A stretch of 24,455 nt of DNA from DASZYF01 sp035545535 (GCA_035545535.1 DASZYF010000125.1:1-24455), one strand, 5' to 3'. Counted from the first letter of the stretch, positions 15,304-22,712 are shown. Made by a program: numbers and translations. The notes: generated by a model not told the origin, from the letters alone.

Positions 15304-15756
15304 TCAGGCGTCGGCGGGGGAGCGGAGGGTGTCGCGGATGTCGGCGTAGCGCGCCGCCTTCGCGCGCAGGTGCGCCTGCACCTTCTTCATGCCGGCGATG
15401 CGGGCGTCGACCCGCTGCTGCAGGTCGGTGTTGAGCGCCTCCGCCTCGGCGAGCAGCTCGAGCTGGCGTGCCGCGCTCTGCCCGGGCTTGCGGTACTCGG
15501 TGCGGATGGAGGCGAGCCGGTCCTCGACGGACAGCATCGCGCCGATCGTGTCGAGGTCGGCACCGAGCAGCTCCGCGAGCTCGCGGATGTGCACCAGGCG
15601 CGCGACGTCGTCCTCGGTGTAGCGCCGCTCGCCGCCGGGAGAGTGCCCGCTCGGGGTGAGCAGTCCGCGCTGCTCGTAGTAGCGCAGCGTCCGCGTCGAC
15701 ACACCGGCGGCCTCGGCGGCTTCGCCGATGCGCATGAGCCGCAGCGGCTCGTTCAT
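15304..15756 (-). CDS. MerR-family transcriptional regulator
   Basis: This 150-residue regulator has an N-terminal winged helix-turn-helix, MRIGEAAEAAGVSTRTLRYY (8-27) followed by EQRGLL and the wing residues GGERRY, then ARLVHIRELAELLGADLDTI. A long dimerisation helix (about 80-140) follows, with the expected coiled coil. There are no cysteines, so metal or redox sensing of the classic MerR/SoxR type is unlikely. Its effector is probably a small organic molecule, possibly a substrate of the exporter. The ATG overlaps the exporter stop (ATGA), so it is translated from the exporter mRNA and probably controls its own operon through the dyad at 17543-17560. Confidence 0.92.
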   Translation of the reverse strand: MNEPLRLMRIGEAAEAAGVSTRTLRYYEQRGLLTPSGHSPGGERRYTEDDVARLVHIRELAELLGADLDTIGAMLSVEDRLASIRTEYRKPGQSAARQLELLAEAEALNTDLQQRVDARIAGMKKVQAHLRAKAARYADIRDTLRSPADA

Positions 15757-17516
15757 GCGCGGGCTCCTATCGCGCCGCCGCCGATCGCCGGCTCGTCGAT
15801 GACGTCGCCGAGCAGGCCGGGTGCATCAGGTTCTTCGAGCGGGGCGCGTTCGGGATCCAGCTCGTCGGCGACGAACCGCCCGCCGCGCAGCAACGACGCG
15901 ATCGCGGAGATGAAGCACACGATCGCGGCGAGCGTGAAGACGACGATGATGCCGTTCATGAACGCCGGGCCGATGGCGTCCGGGAAGAAGCTGTGCGCCT
16001 CGACGTGGGCCCGAACGCTCGCCGGGAGCGCCTGCACGTTCTGCGGGCCGAGCACCGTCTGCACGGGGTCGTAGCCGAGGAAGGCCGCGAACACCGAGCT
16101 CACCGGCGGCGCCGCCGACGCGTGCGCCGCGATCGCCTCCGGCACACCGGCACCGACCAGGCCGGCGTGCAGCTTCTGAGGCAGCGAGCCCGCGAGGCCG
16201 AGCACCAGCAGCGTCATGAACAGGCCGATCGAGAGCACCTGCCCGGAGTTCATCGCCATCGACCGGATGCCGCTGGCCGCACCACGTGCCGCGGCGGGCA
16301 CCGCGTTCATCACGGCGGTCGCGTTCGGCGAGGAGAACATCCCGAAGCCGATGCCGTTCAGCGCGAGCAGCAGGAAGAACAGCCAGAGCGGGAAGTTGGC
16401 CGGCATGAGCATCAGGCCGATGAACGTCGCGCTGCACACGAGCATCCCGCCGCTGGCGAACGCGCGGGCGCCGAAGCGGTCCGACAGCGACCCGGACACC
16501 GGGCCGGCGAGCATGAAGCCAACCGACATGGGCAGCAGGTAGATGCCGGCCCACAGCGGTGTGTCGTGGAAGCTGTAGCCGTGGCGAGGCAGCCAGATCG
16601 CCTGCAGCCAGATGACCAGCATGAACTGCTGACCGCCCCGCGCGAGCGCACCGAAGAAGCCGGCGGCGTTGCCCATGCTGAACGCGCGGCTGCGGAACAG
16701 CCGGAAGTCGACGAGCGGGTTGGCTACGCGCCGCTCGACGGCGTAGAAGAGACCCAGCACCGCGATCCCGCCGAGCAGGCAGGTCAGCACGAACGGTGAC
16801 GTCCAGCCCGTGATGTGCCCGCCGTAGGGCTGGATGCCGTAGGTCATCGCGGTGAGGATGCCGACGAGGCCGATCGCGAACAGGACGTTGCCCCACGGGT
16901 CGAGCCCGACCTTCTTCGACTCGTGCTTGTCGTGCAACGAGCGCTTGGCCCAGACGGTGCCGATGACCCCCACGGGGACGTTGAGCAGGAAGACGGCGCG
17001 CCACGAGTGGTCGGCGACCAGGCCACCGACGAGCAGTCCGAGGAAGCTGCCGGCGATGGCCGCGACCTGCGTGATGCCCACCGCGGCGCCGCGGCGGTGC
17101 GTGGGGTAGACGTCCACGACGAGGGCGACGGAGTTCGCCGCGAGCAGCGCACCACCGACGCCCTGCACGCAGCGGAACACGATCAGCTCGACCGCGCCGG
17201 TCCCGCCGTGGCTGGGGGTGAGGCCGGCCAGCAGCGCGCCGACCGTGAAGATCCCGAACCCGAGGGTGAACATGCGGGCCCGCCCGAACACGTCGCCGAG
17301 CCGGCCGCCGAGCACGACCAGCACCGAGGTCACGACCAGGTAGCCGGTGAGCAGCCAGAGCAGGTAGCCGAGGTTGCCCGGCTCGAGGGGGTCGAGGTGC
17401 AGCCCGCGGAACACGGCGGGCAGCGAGATCAGCACGATCGAGGTGTTGAGGAAGGCGAAGAAGACCGCGAGCGTCGCCACCCACAACGTCGAGCGGCGCA
17501 GCGCCGCGTCGTCCAT
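15753..17516 (-). CDS. MFS drug exporter, DHA2 (EmrB/QacA) type
   Basis: This 587-residue proton-coupled exporter is of the 14-helix DHA2 class. Motif A is GGRLGDVFGRAR (70-81), RCVQGVGGALLAANSVALVV forms the helix-4 region with the functionally important Arg, and ITQVAAIAGSFLGLLVGG is the motif-C region. A second motif-A-like sequence, GSLSDRFGAR, occurs in the middle. The large loop between the last two helices (after LHAGLVGAGVPEAIAAH) is typical of the class. It should expel lipophilic or aromatic compounds; the actual substrate is unknown. ATG 17516 has GGAGG (17527-17523) 6 nt upstream. It is the first gene of the exporter-merR operon, with a MerR-type dyad in its promoter region. Confidence 0.93.
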   Translation of the reverse strand: MDDAALRRSTLWVATLAVFFAFLNTSIVLISLPAVFRGLHLDPLEPGNLGYLLWLLTGYLVVTSVLVVLGGRLGDVFGRARMFTLGFGIFTVGALLAGLTPSHGGTGAVELIVFRCVQGVGGALLAANSVALVVDVYPTHRRGAAVGITQVAAIAGSFLGLLVGGLVADHSWRAVFLLNVPVGVIGTVWAKRSLHDKHESKKVGLDPWGNVLFAIGLVGILTAMTYGIQPYGGHITGWTSPFVLTCLLGGIAVLGLFYAVERRVANPLVDFRLFRSRAFSMGNAAGFFGALARGGQQFMLVIWLQAIWLPRHGYSFHDTPLWAGIYLLPMSVGFMLAGPVSGSLSDRFGARAFASGGMLVCSATFIGLMLMPANFPLWLFFLLLALNGIGFGMFSSPNATAVMNAVPAAARGAASGIRSMAMNSGQVLSIGLFMTLLVLGLAGSLPQKLHAGLVGAGVPEAIAAHASAAPPVSSVFAAFLGYDPVQTVLGPQNVQALPASVRAHVEAHSFFPDAIGPAFMNGIIVVFTLAAIVCFISAIASLLRGGRFVADELDPERAPLEEPDAPGLLGDVIDEPAIGGGAIGARA

Positions 17517-17528
17517 CGGGAGCCTCCG

Positions 17529-17560
17529 GAGCTAGGCCAAACCTTTACGTCAACGTCAAG
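17529..17560 (-). promoter_or_regulatory. MerR-type promoter and operator of the exporter-merR operon
   Basis: On the - strand TTGACG (17559-17554) and TAGCTC (17534-17529) form a -35/-10 pair with a 19-bp spacer, the lengthened spacing characteristic of promoters activated by MerR proteins. The dyad CTTTACGT-CA-ACGTCAAG (+ strand, 17543-17560) overlaps the -35 and half the spacer; 7 of 8 arm positions match. The -10 is imperfect (final C instead of T). Confidence 0.6.
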
Positions 17561-17656
17561 TTCTACTCCGGACCGCGGCGACCGAGCGCGCGGTCGTGAA
17601 GCGCGTCACCCGAGGAGGCGTGGTGTGCGCAAGGATCGCTGTGGTAGCCATCACTT

Positions 17657-17673
17657 CCTGACGTAGTGTCAGG
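17657..17673. promoter_or_regulatory. Palindromic operator candidate at the alcohol dehydrogenase promoter
   Basis: CCTGAC-GTAGT-GTCAGG is a perfect dyad, extended by one T/A pair on the outside (17656-17674). TAGTGT (17664-17669), a TANNNT match, lies within it. Repressor binding would therefore occlude the -10. The predicted transcript start is about 50 nt before GTG 17725. Confidence 0.5.
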
Positions 17674-17724
17674 AGCAGTGACCGCCCGGTCAGCCGGGCC
17701 CCGGGACGTGGAGGAGATCGATCC

Positions 17725-18837
17725 GTGAAGACGCGCGCCGCAGTGCTCTGGGGACCGAACCAGGACTGGAAGGTCGAAGAGGTCGACATGGACGACCCCG
17801 GCCCCGGTGAGGTGCTGGTCGCGCTCAAGGCCTGCGGCCTGTGCCACTCCGACGAGCACGTGAAGTCCGGCGACCTGCCCGTGCCGCACTACCCGTTCAT
17901 CGGCGGCCACGAGGGCGCCGGCGAGGTCATGGAGGTCGGTCCCGGCGTCACCAGCGTCGCCCCGGGCGATCACGTCGCGTTCTCCTTCGTCCCGTCCTGC
18001 GGCCGCTGCACGTGGTGCGCCCGCGGCGCGTCCTACCTGTGCGACCAGGGCGCCAAGCTGTTCAACGTCGGGATGATCACCGACGACCGCATCGCCCACC
18101 GCATCGGCGACACGGCGGTGGCGCGCTTCTCCCAGCTCGGCGCGTTCAGCGAGCACCAGGTGCTCTCGGAGACCTCCGTCGTCAAGGTCGACCCGGACAT
18201 CCCGTGGCACGCGGTCGCGCTCGTGTCCTGCGGCGTCGCCACCGGCTACGGCTCGGCGGTCGACCGGGCCGGCACCGAGCCGGGTGACGTCGTGGTGGTC
18301 GTCGGCGTCGGTGGCGTCGGCGTGTCCGCCGTGCAGGGCGCGCGCATCGCGGGCGCGTCGCGCATCATCGCCATCGACCCGCTCGAGTCGCGTCGCGCGG
18401 CCTCCAAGCAGTTCGGTGCCACCGACACGTTCGCCTCGATGGAGGAGGCGCTGCTGCCGGTCCTCGAGATGACCAAGGGCGTCATGGCCGACCGCGTGAT
18501 CCTCACGCCGTCGGTCGTGCGGGGCTCGATGATCGAGCCGGCGCTGCAGCTGACCCGCAAGCTCGGCACCTGCTGCGTCACCGCCATCGGCCCGATGCTC
18601 GAGACCGAGGCGTCGATCAGCCTGTTCATGTTCTCGATGATGAACAAGACGCTCGTCGGCACGGTCTACGGATCGTCCAGCCCGCGGCAGCGCATCCCGT
18701 TCCTGCTCGACCTCTACAAGCAGGGCCAGCTGAAGCTCGACGAGATGGTGAGCAAGACCTACACGCTCGACCAGGTCAACGAGGGCTACGCCGACCAGGC
18801 CGCCGGCACCATCACCCGCGGCGTCATCGCCTACTGA
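17725..18837 (+). CDS. NDMA-dependent (mycofactocin-type) zinc alcohol dehydrogenase
   Basis: This 370-residue medium-chain dehydrogenase has catalytic zinc ligands C40 (CGLCHSDEH), H62-E63 (GGHEGAGEV) and C169 (VSCGVATGYG). The structural zinc cysteines C92, C95, C98 and C106 are all present. The Rossmann motif GVGGVG (194-199) and acidic D218 indicate NAD. The sequence, including MKTRAAVLWGPNQDWKVEEV and SMMNKTLVGTVYGSSSPRQR, matches my memory of the family named for N,N-dimethyl-4-nitrosoaniline-dependent activity. Members keep a non-exchanging NAD and rely on the peptide-derived redox cofactor mycofactocin for re-oxidation. No mycofactocin genes lie in this window. GGAGGAG (17710-17716) lies 8 nt before GTG 17725. 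It converges on the GT4 gene with 9 nt between stops. Confidence 0.9.
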   Translation: MKTRAAVLWGPNQDWKVEEVDMDDPGPGEVLVALKACGLCHSDEHVKSGDLPVPHYPFIGGHEGAGEVMEVGPGVTSVAPGDHVAFSFVPSCGRCTWCARGASYLCDQGAKLFNVGMITDDRIAHRIGDTAVARFSQLGAFSEHQVLSETSVVKVDPDIPWHAVALVSCGVATGYGSAVDRAGTEPGDVVVVVGVGGVGVSAVQGARIAGASRIIAIDPLESRRAASKQFGATDTFASMEEALLPVLEMTKGVMADRVILTPSVVRGSMIEPALQLTRKLGTCCVTAIGPMLETEASISLFMFSMMNKTLVGTVYGSSSPRQRIPFLLDLYKQGQLKLDEMVSKTYTLDQVNEGYADQAAGTITRGVIAY

Positions 18838-18846
18838 GCCTGGCGG

Positions 18847-20091
18847 CTAGCGCTCGGCGAGCAGGTTGCCGTCGCGCACGACCATCCGCAGTGACGGCCG
18901 GGACACCGGGCGCCCGGCGAGCTGCGCCTGCAGGGCGCGCTCCTCGCGCTCGGCCCGCGCGTAGGTGTCGAGGGTCTTCGCCGCGATGGCGTCCCAGTGG
19001 TGCTCGCGGCGGGCGCGGGCCTTGGCGGCGCGCGCGAGCCGGGACGCCAGCACCTGGTCCTTGACGAGCGTGCTGATGGCATCGGCGAGCGCGGGCACGT
19101 CCTCGCTCGGCACGCGCAGCCCGTCGACGCCGTGGTCGACCAGCTCGCGCAGGCCGCCGGTGTCGCTGACGATGATCGGCGCGCCCGCGATCGACGCCTC
19201 GAGCGCCACCATGCCGAACGGCTCGTAGATGCTCGGCACGACGACCGCGCTCGCCGCGGCGAACAGCGTCGCGAGCGTCGAGCGGTCGACGTGGCCGATG
19301 AACTCGACCGCCTTGCCGACCTTCAGCTCCTTGGCGAGGTCCTGGAGGCCGGTCGTGTAGGTGCCGGTGCCGGCGATGACCACGCGCAGCCCGGGGTGGC
19401 GGCGCTTCAGCCGCGGCACGGCGCGCAGCAGCGTCTGCACGCCCTTCTCGTACTCGAGCCGGCCCGCGTAGACGACGGTCGGGGTCGAGGGGGCGCGGCG
19501 GCGTGAGGGGACCTCGATGACGCCGTTGGGGACGACGTCGACCTTGTCCGGCGGCAGGTCGAACAGCCGCGTGACCTCCCACCGCATGTAAGAGGAGCAG
19601 GTGATGACGCGGCGGGCCTCGAACGTCAGCCACCACTCGACGGAGTGGATCGCCTTCGACAGCGGTGAGGGGAGCCAGCCCTGGTGGCGGCCCGCCTCGG
19701 TGGCGTGCATGGTGGCCACGAGCGGCAGGCCCAGCGTCTCCTTGACCGTCGCCGCCGAGTGGGCGACCAGCCAGTCGTGGGCGTGCACCACGTCGTAGGC
19801 CGACTCGTGGGCCACGCGCAGCGCGGCCCGGGTGATGGCGTGGTTGAACGCCATGATCCAGGCCATCAGGTCGTCGCGGTGCACCAGCGGCGGGTCCTCG
19901 GGGACGCGCACCACGCGGACCCCTGCTCGGGTCACCTCGTCGAGCGCGACGTTGTGGTCGCCGCCGGTCTGCGTGACCACGGTGACCTCGTGCCCGGCGG
20001 CGACCAGCGCCTCGGACAGGGCGTGCACATGCCGGCCCAGGCCGCCGTAGACCAGCGGCGGGTACTCCCAGGACAGGAGGAGGACGCGCAC
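18847..20091 (-). CDS. GT4 glycosyltransferase, glycogen-synthase-like (Rv3032 type)
   Basis: This is a 414-residue GT-B retaining glycosyltransferase. The N-terminal donor/acceptor loop is SWEYPPLVYGGLGRHV (7-22). The C-terminal domain has YAGRLEYEKG (208-217; R211 and K216 contact the nucleotide-sugar phosphates) and the EX7E pair E290/E298 in YEPFGMVALEAS. The N-terminal loop and overall length match the actinobacterial enzymes exemplified by Rv3032, which elongates alpha-1,4-glucans for methylglucose lipopolysaccharide and capsular glucan. GTG 20091 lies 7 nt behind CAGGCT (20104-20099). It is co-directional with, and downstream of, the GH57 and methyltransferase genes, the same order as Rv3030-Rv3031-Rv3032. 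ADP- or UDP-glucose as donor cannot be told from sequence. Confidence 0.88.
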   Translation of the reverse strand: MRVLLLSWEYPPLVYGGLGRHVHALSEALVAAGHEVTVVTQTGGDHNVALDEVTRAGVRVVRVPEDPPLVHRDDLMAWIMAFNHAITRAALRVAHESAYDVVHAHDWLVAHSAATVKETLGLPLVATMHATEAGRHQGWLPSPLSKAIHSVEWWLTFEARRVITCSSYMRWEVTRLFDLPPDKVDVVPNGVIEVPSRRRAPSTPTVVYAGRLEYEKGVQTLLRAVPRLKRRHPGLRVVIAGTGTYTTGLQDLAKELKVGKAVEFIGHVDRSTLATLFAAASAVVVPSIYEPFGMVALEASIAGAPIIVSDTGGLRELVDHGVDGLRVPSEDVPALADAISTLVKDQVLASRLARAAKARARREHHWDAIAAKTLDTYARAEREERALQAQLAGRPVSRPSLRMVVRDGNLLAER

Positions 20092-20098
20092 CCGCCCC

Positions 20099-20104
20099 AG
20101 CCTG
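20099..20104 (-). promoter_or_regulatory. Candidate -10 (CAGGCT) of the GT4 gene
   Basis: CAGGCT lies 7 nt before GTG 20091. The first base departs from TANNNT, but A2 and T6 are kept. It suggests the GT4 gene can be transcribed apart from the upstream genes. Confidence 0.35.
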
Positions 20105-20161
20105 CCATGATCCCGGGGCCCTCGCGCGCCTGTCGCGTGGCTGTTGTGACGCGTGGGGCGG

Positions 20162-20404
20162 CTACTTCTTGCGGCTGTGCCGGGCTCCGAAGTAGCCGAT
20201 GAGGATCCCCAGGGCCAGCGAGACCAGCAGCGCGGCCCAGACGTGCACGGTCGCCTTGGGGACGATGAAGCGGATCGGCACCTCGCGCGTGTTCTGGAAG
20301 ACGAAGATCAGCGCCAGGATGATCGCGATGATGGCCCCGACCAGGCGGGGTGACAGTCCGGGCTTCTCGTCCTTGGCGGTGGGACCCGTCGACTCATCGG
20401 CCAT
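20162..20404 (-). CDS. LapA-family (DUF1049) small membrane protein
   Basis: This 80-residue protein has a short charged N-terminal tail, a first hydrophobic helix (about 20-40, LVGAIIAIILALIFVFQNT) and the family motif FVFQNTREVPIRFI. A second helix (about 55-73, WAALLVSLALGILIGYFGA) and a basic end, RHSRKK, follow. LapA proteins in other bacteria help lipopolysaccharide or envelope homeostasis; their role in actinobacteria is unclear. It sits between GH57 and GT4 on the same strand, with 23 bp to the GH57 stop and 70 bp to the GT4 start. GACGAT (20416-20411) lies 6 nt before the ATG, and GGAG sits too close to act as a normal ribosome site. Confidence 0.85.
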   Translation of the reverse strand: MADESTGPTAKDEKPGLSPRLVGAIIAIILALIFVFQNTREVPIRFIVPKATVHVWAALLVSLALGILIGYFGARHSRKK

Positions 20405-20427
20405 GCTCCGATCGTCGCACGGGGATC

Positions 20428-21918
20428 TCAGGGGCGGGTGAGGACCCGCGCATCGAGGTGGCCCCAGGGACGGTCGGTCGCGGCCGCCGCGAGCCGGTGC
20501 GCCCGCGCGAGGTCGCGGCCCTCGAGGGCGTCGGCCAGCGCGTGCACCTTGGCCGCGTGCTCGTGCACGCGGTCCCGCGCGTACTGGACGGCGCCGTCGT
20601 GCGAGACGAGGAACGCCCAGTCGCTGGCGAGCGCGAGGAACGCCTCGCGGGCCAGCGCGTCGAGCGCGGGGGAGCGCACGCCGTCCGGCTCGACCTTGTC
20701 GACGACCTGCAGCACGCGCCGGGCGACCTCGGCGTTGCTGTCGACGACGTCGCGGACCTTCTCGCCGTCCCAGATGTGCCAGTCCTTGCCGGCACCCCAC
20801 GACGTGTGCGGCACCTCCTCCACGCGGCGGCCCACGTGTCCGGCCTCCACCGCGCCGGCGAGCGTGGTCACGCGCAAACCCGCCTCGGGCAGCAGCCGCA
20901 GGACGCGGTCGAGCCACAGCGGGCCTTCGTGCCACCAGTGGCCGAACAGCTCGGTGTCGTACGCCGCGACGACGAGGCTGTCGTCGCCGCGCTCGGCCAG
21001 CCGGTTGCGCACGGTGGTGACGAAGTCGACGGCGTCACGTTCCACCTGGGCGCGCGCCGCGTCGGGCTCGTACGGCTTCTTCTGCTCGGGGCTCGAGTGG
21101 TGCGACGTCACCCGCGCGGGCCGCAGACCGCTCGGGTGGTCGTAGGTGTGGAAGTCGCGGTACCACTTGTTGCCGGGGTAGCCGGCACGCGGTGACCAGA
21201 CGCGGTAGGTGACCTCGAGGTCGCGCGGGAACGCGACGACGTCGGTCGTGCCGAGCGTCACCGCCTCGTGCGTGACGCCGTGCAGGGCCGGACCGTCGAT
21301 GACGAGCCGCTGCACGCCGAGCTGCGCGTAGAGCTCTTCGAGGCCGGGGCGCAGCGCGCACTCCGGCGTCCAGATGCCTCCGGGCCGGCGGCCGATGCGG
21401 CGCTGCGTGTCGTCCAGGCCGGTGATGAGCTCGCCGCGCGCGATGCGTTCGTCGGTCATCGGCATGAACGGGTGCGCCGCCGGGCCGGACAGCAGCTCGA
21501 CGACGCCGCCGTCGACGAGCGCGCGCAGGACCGGCGATGCGCCGTGCGCGTAGCGCTGCTCGAAGGTGGTCAGCGCCCGCGTGGCGAGCCCGCCCTCGTA
21601 GGCCGCGACGACGGGCGGCTCGTGCTCGGCGACCGCGCCCTCGGCCCGGGCGAGCCACCCGCCGAGCCAGGTGTGCTGCTCGGTCAGGCAGTAGGGGTCG
21701 TCGAGCTGGGCGGCGAGCACCGGTGTGACGCCGAGGGTGAGGACGTCGCTGCGGCCCTCGTCGCCGAGCCGGCGCAGCACCTCGAGGACCGGCACGTAGG
21801 ACGTCGCCCACGCCTGGTGCAGCCACTCCTCGCCGCCCGGCCAGGCGCCGTGGTGCGCGAGCCAGGGCAGGTGGGAGTGCAGCACCAGGCAGAAGGTGCC
21901 GACCGGCTGCTCACCCAC
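20428..21918 (-). CDS. GH57 1,4-alpha-glucan branching enzyme (Rv3031 type)
   Basis: This 496-residue GH57 enzyme would cut alpha-1,4-glucan and re-attach the segment as an alpha-1,6 branch. The visible GH57 conserved regions are HSHLPW (14-19), ELLSGPAAHPFMPM (141-154), the nucleophile motif WTPECAL with E186 (183-189), the acid/base motif YDTELFGHWWHEG with D321 (320-332) and SWGAGKDWHIW near 385. A helical C-terminal domain follows. GTG 21918 lies 6 nt behind TAGCCT (21930-21925). It lies 24 bp downstream of the methyltransferase gene. With the GT4 enzyme it forms a synthase-plus-brancher pair for a linear-branched alpha-glucan, as in mycobacterial methylglucose lipopolysaccharide synthesis. 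Confidence 0.92.
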   Translation of the reverse strand: MGEQPVGTFCLVLHSHLPWLAHHGAWPGGEEWLHQAWATSYVPVLEVLRRLGDEGRSDVLTLGVTPVLAAQLDDPYCLTEQHTWLGGWLARAEGAVAEHEPPVVAAYEGGLATRALTTFEQRYAHGASPVLRALVDGGVVELLSGPAAHPFMPMTDERIARGELITGLDDTQRRIGRRPGGIWTPECALRPGLEELYAQLGVQRLVIDGPALHGVTHEAVTLGTTDVVAFPRDLEVTYRVWSPRAGYPGNKWYRDFHTYDHPSGLRPARVTSHHSSPEQKKPYEPDAARAQVERDAVDFVTTVRNRLAERGDDSLVVAAYDTELFGHWWHEGPLWLDRVLRLLPEAGLRVTTLAGAVEAGHVGRRVEEVPHTSWGAGKDWHIWDGEKVRDVVDSNAEVARRVLQVVDKVEPDGVRSPALDALAREAFLALASDWAFLVSHDGAVQYARDRVHEHAAKVHALADALEGRDLARAHRLAAAATDRPWGHLDARVLTRP

Positions 21919-21924
21919 CCGTGA

Positions 21925-21930
21925 AGGCTA
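21925..21930 (-). promoter_or_regulatory. Candidate -10 (TAGCCT) of the GH57 gene
   Basis: TAGCCT matches TANNNT and ends 6 nt before GTG 21918, inside the 24-bp gap after the methyltransferase stop. It suggests an internal leaderless promoter. Confidence 0.45.
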
Positions 21931-21942
21931 CGGAACGAGTGA

Positions 21943-22644
21943 TCAACCCTTCTTGACGGCCACGACGACGAGGTCGAGGTCGGTGGGGCGGTACGGCCCG
22001 ATCACGAAGTCCTTCACGCTGACGCCGGCGACCCGCCGTCGCAGCGCGGGGGACCACTGGTCCTGCGGGGTGGCGATCTGCTCGCCGATGATGTCGCCGC
22101 GCCGCAGCCTCCAGCCGTGCCGCAGACCCCAGCGCCGGGAGACGGTGAAGTGCGGCGCGAGCAGCTCGACGAGCTCGTCCATGGTCAGCTCGCGCGTGTG
22201 GAACGGGTTGCCCTTCGGGAACGTCAGCGTGTTCGGCGTCGTCATGAGCAGGGTCCCGGCCGGGCGCAGCACGCGGGCGCACTCGGCGACGAACTGCGGT
22301 TGGTCCCAGAGGTGCTCGATCGTCTGCAGGCACGCGACCACGCCGACGCTGCCGGTGGCGTACGGCATCGCGGCGAGGTTGCCGCGCACGGTGCTCACGC
22401 CCACGTAGTGCCGGGCGCTGTGCAGCGACGCCATCGGGTCGAGCTCGAGCGCGGTCACGCTGTGCGCCTTGTCCGCCAGCAGCCCGGCGCCGTAGCCCTC
22501 ACCGCTGCCGGCCTCGACGACGCGTGCGCCGATCGTGAACGGGATCAGCGCCAGGTACGCAGCCTCATGGCGGCGGAACCAGTAGTTCTCGTGCTCGATC
22601 CCGGGCAGCGTGCGCTCGCCCGTGAGGATGAGCTCCGTGGTCAC
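21943..22644 (-). CDS. SAM-dependent methyltransferase (Rv3030 type)
   Basis: This is a 233-residue methyltransferase. The entry motif LTGERTLPGIEHENYWFRRH (7-26) is characteristic of this actinobacterial family. Motif I is VVEAGSGEGYGAG (42-54), followed by ALELDP, then CLQTIEHLWDQPQFVAECAR and TTPNTLTF. The family includes Rv3030, proposed to methylate sugars of methylglucose lipopolysaccharide. GTG 22644 is preferred: TACGGT (22658-22653) lies 8 nt upstream and the family homology begins right after it. A longer open frame upstream is an artefact of GC bias and runs through the divergent promoter. It heads the methyltransferase-GH57-LapA-GT4 series on the - strand. Regiospecificity cannot be predicted. 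Confidence 0.88.
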   Translation of the reverse strand: MTTELILTGERTLPGIEHENYWFRRHEAAYLALIPFTIGARVVEAGSGEGYGAGLLADKAHSVTALELDPMASLHSARHYVGVSTVRGNLAAMPYATGSVGVVACLQTIEHLWDQPQFVAECARVLRPAGTLLMTTPNTLTFPKGNPFHTRELTMDELVELLAPHFTVSRRWGLRHGWRLRRGDIIGEQIATPQDQWSPALRRRVAGVSVKDFVIGPYRPTDLDLVVVAVKKG

Positions 22645-22652
22645 GCCGTAGA

Positions 22653-22658
22653 ACCGTA
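22653..22658 (-). promoter_or_regulatory. Candidate -10 (TACGGT) of the Rv3030-type methyltransferase
   Basis: TACGGT matches TANNNT and ends 8 nt before GTG 22644. It helps to fix the start of this gene. Confidence 0.45.
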
Positions 22659-22667
22659 GTCGGCGCG

Positions 22668-22712
22668 ACACCCCGGTTCGACGGGCGGCTCGCACGGGAC
22701 GATCCGGGGTGT
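22668..22712. promoter_or_regulatory. 13-bp inverted repeat in a divergent promoter region
   Basis: ACACCCCGGTTCG (22668-22680) pairs with CGATCCGGGGTGT (22700-22712) at 12 of 13 positions, with a 19-nt loop. The right arm runs into the GTG start of the DUF3253 gene at 22711 and the left arm lies 9 bp from the methyltransferase -10. A regulator here could affect both genes. Confidence 0.5.

Noticed and set aside
17571..17595. GACCGCG / CGCGGTC 7-bp inverted repeat between the exporter and alcohol dehydrogenase genes
   Set aside because: Short arms made mostly of C and G are expected by chance in this composition, and the site does not align with either candidate promoter.
17517..17724. Mycofactocin precursor peptide gene near the alcohol dehydrogenase
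   Set aside because: No frame of suitable length ending in the expected Val-Tyr is present in the gap or on the other strand.
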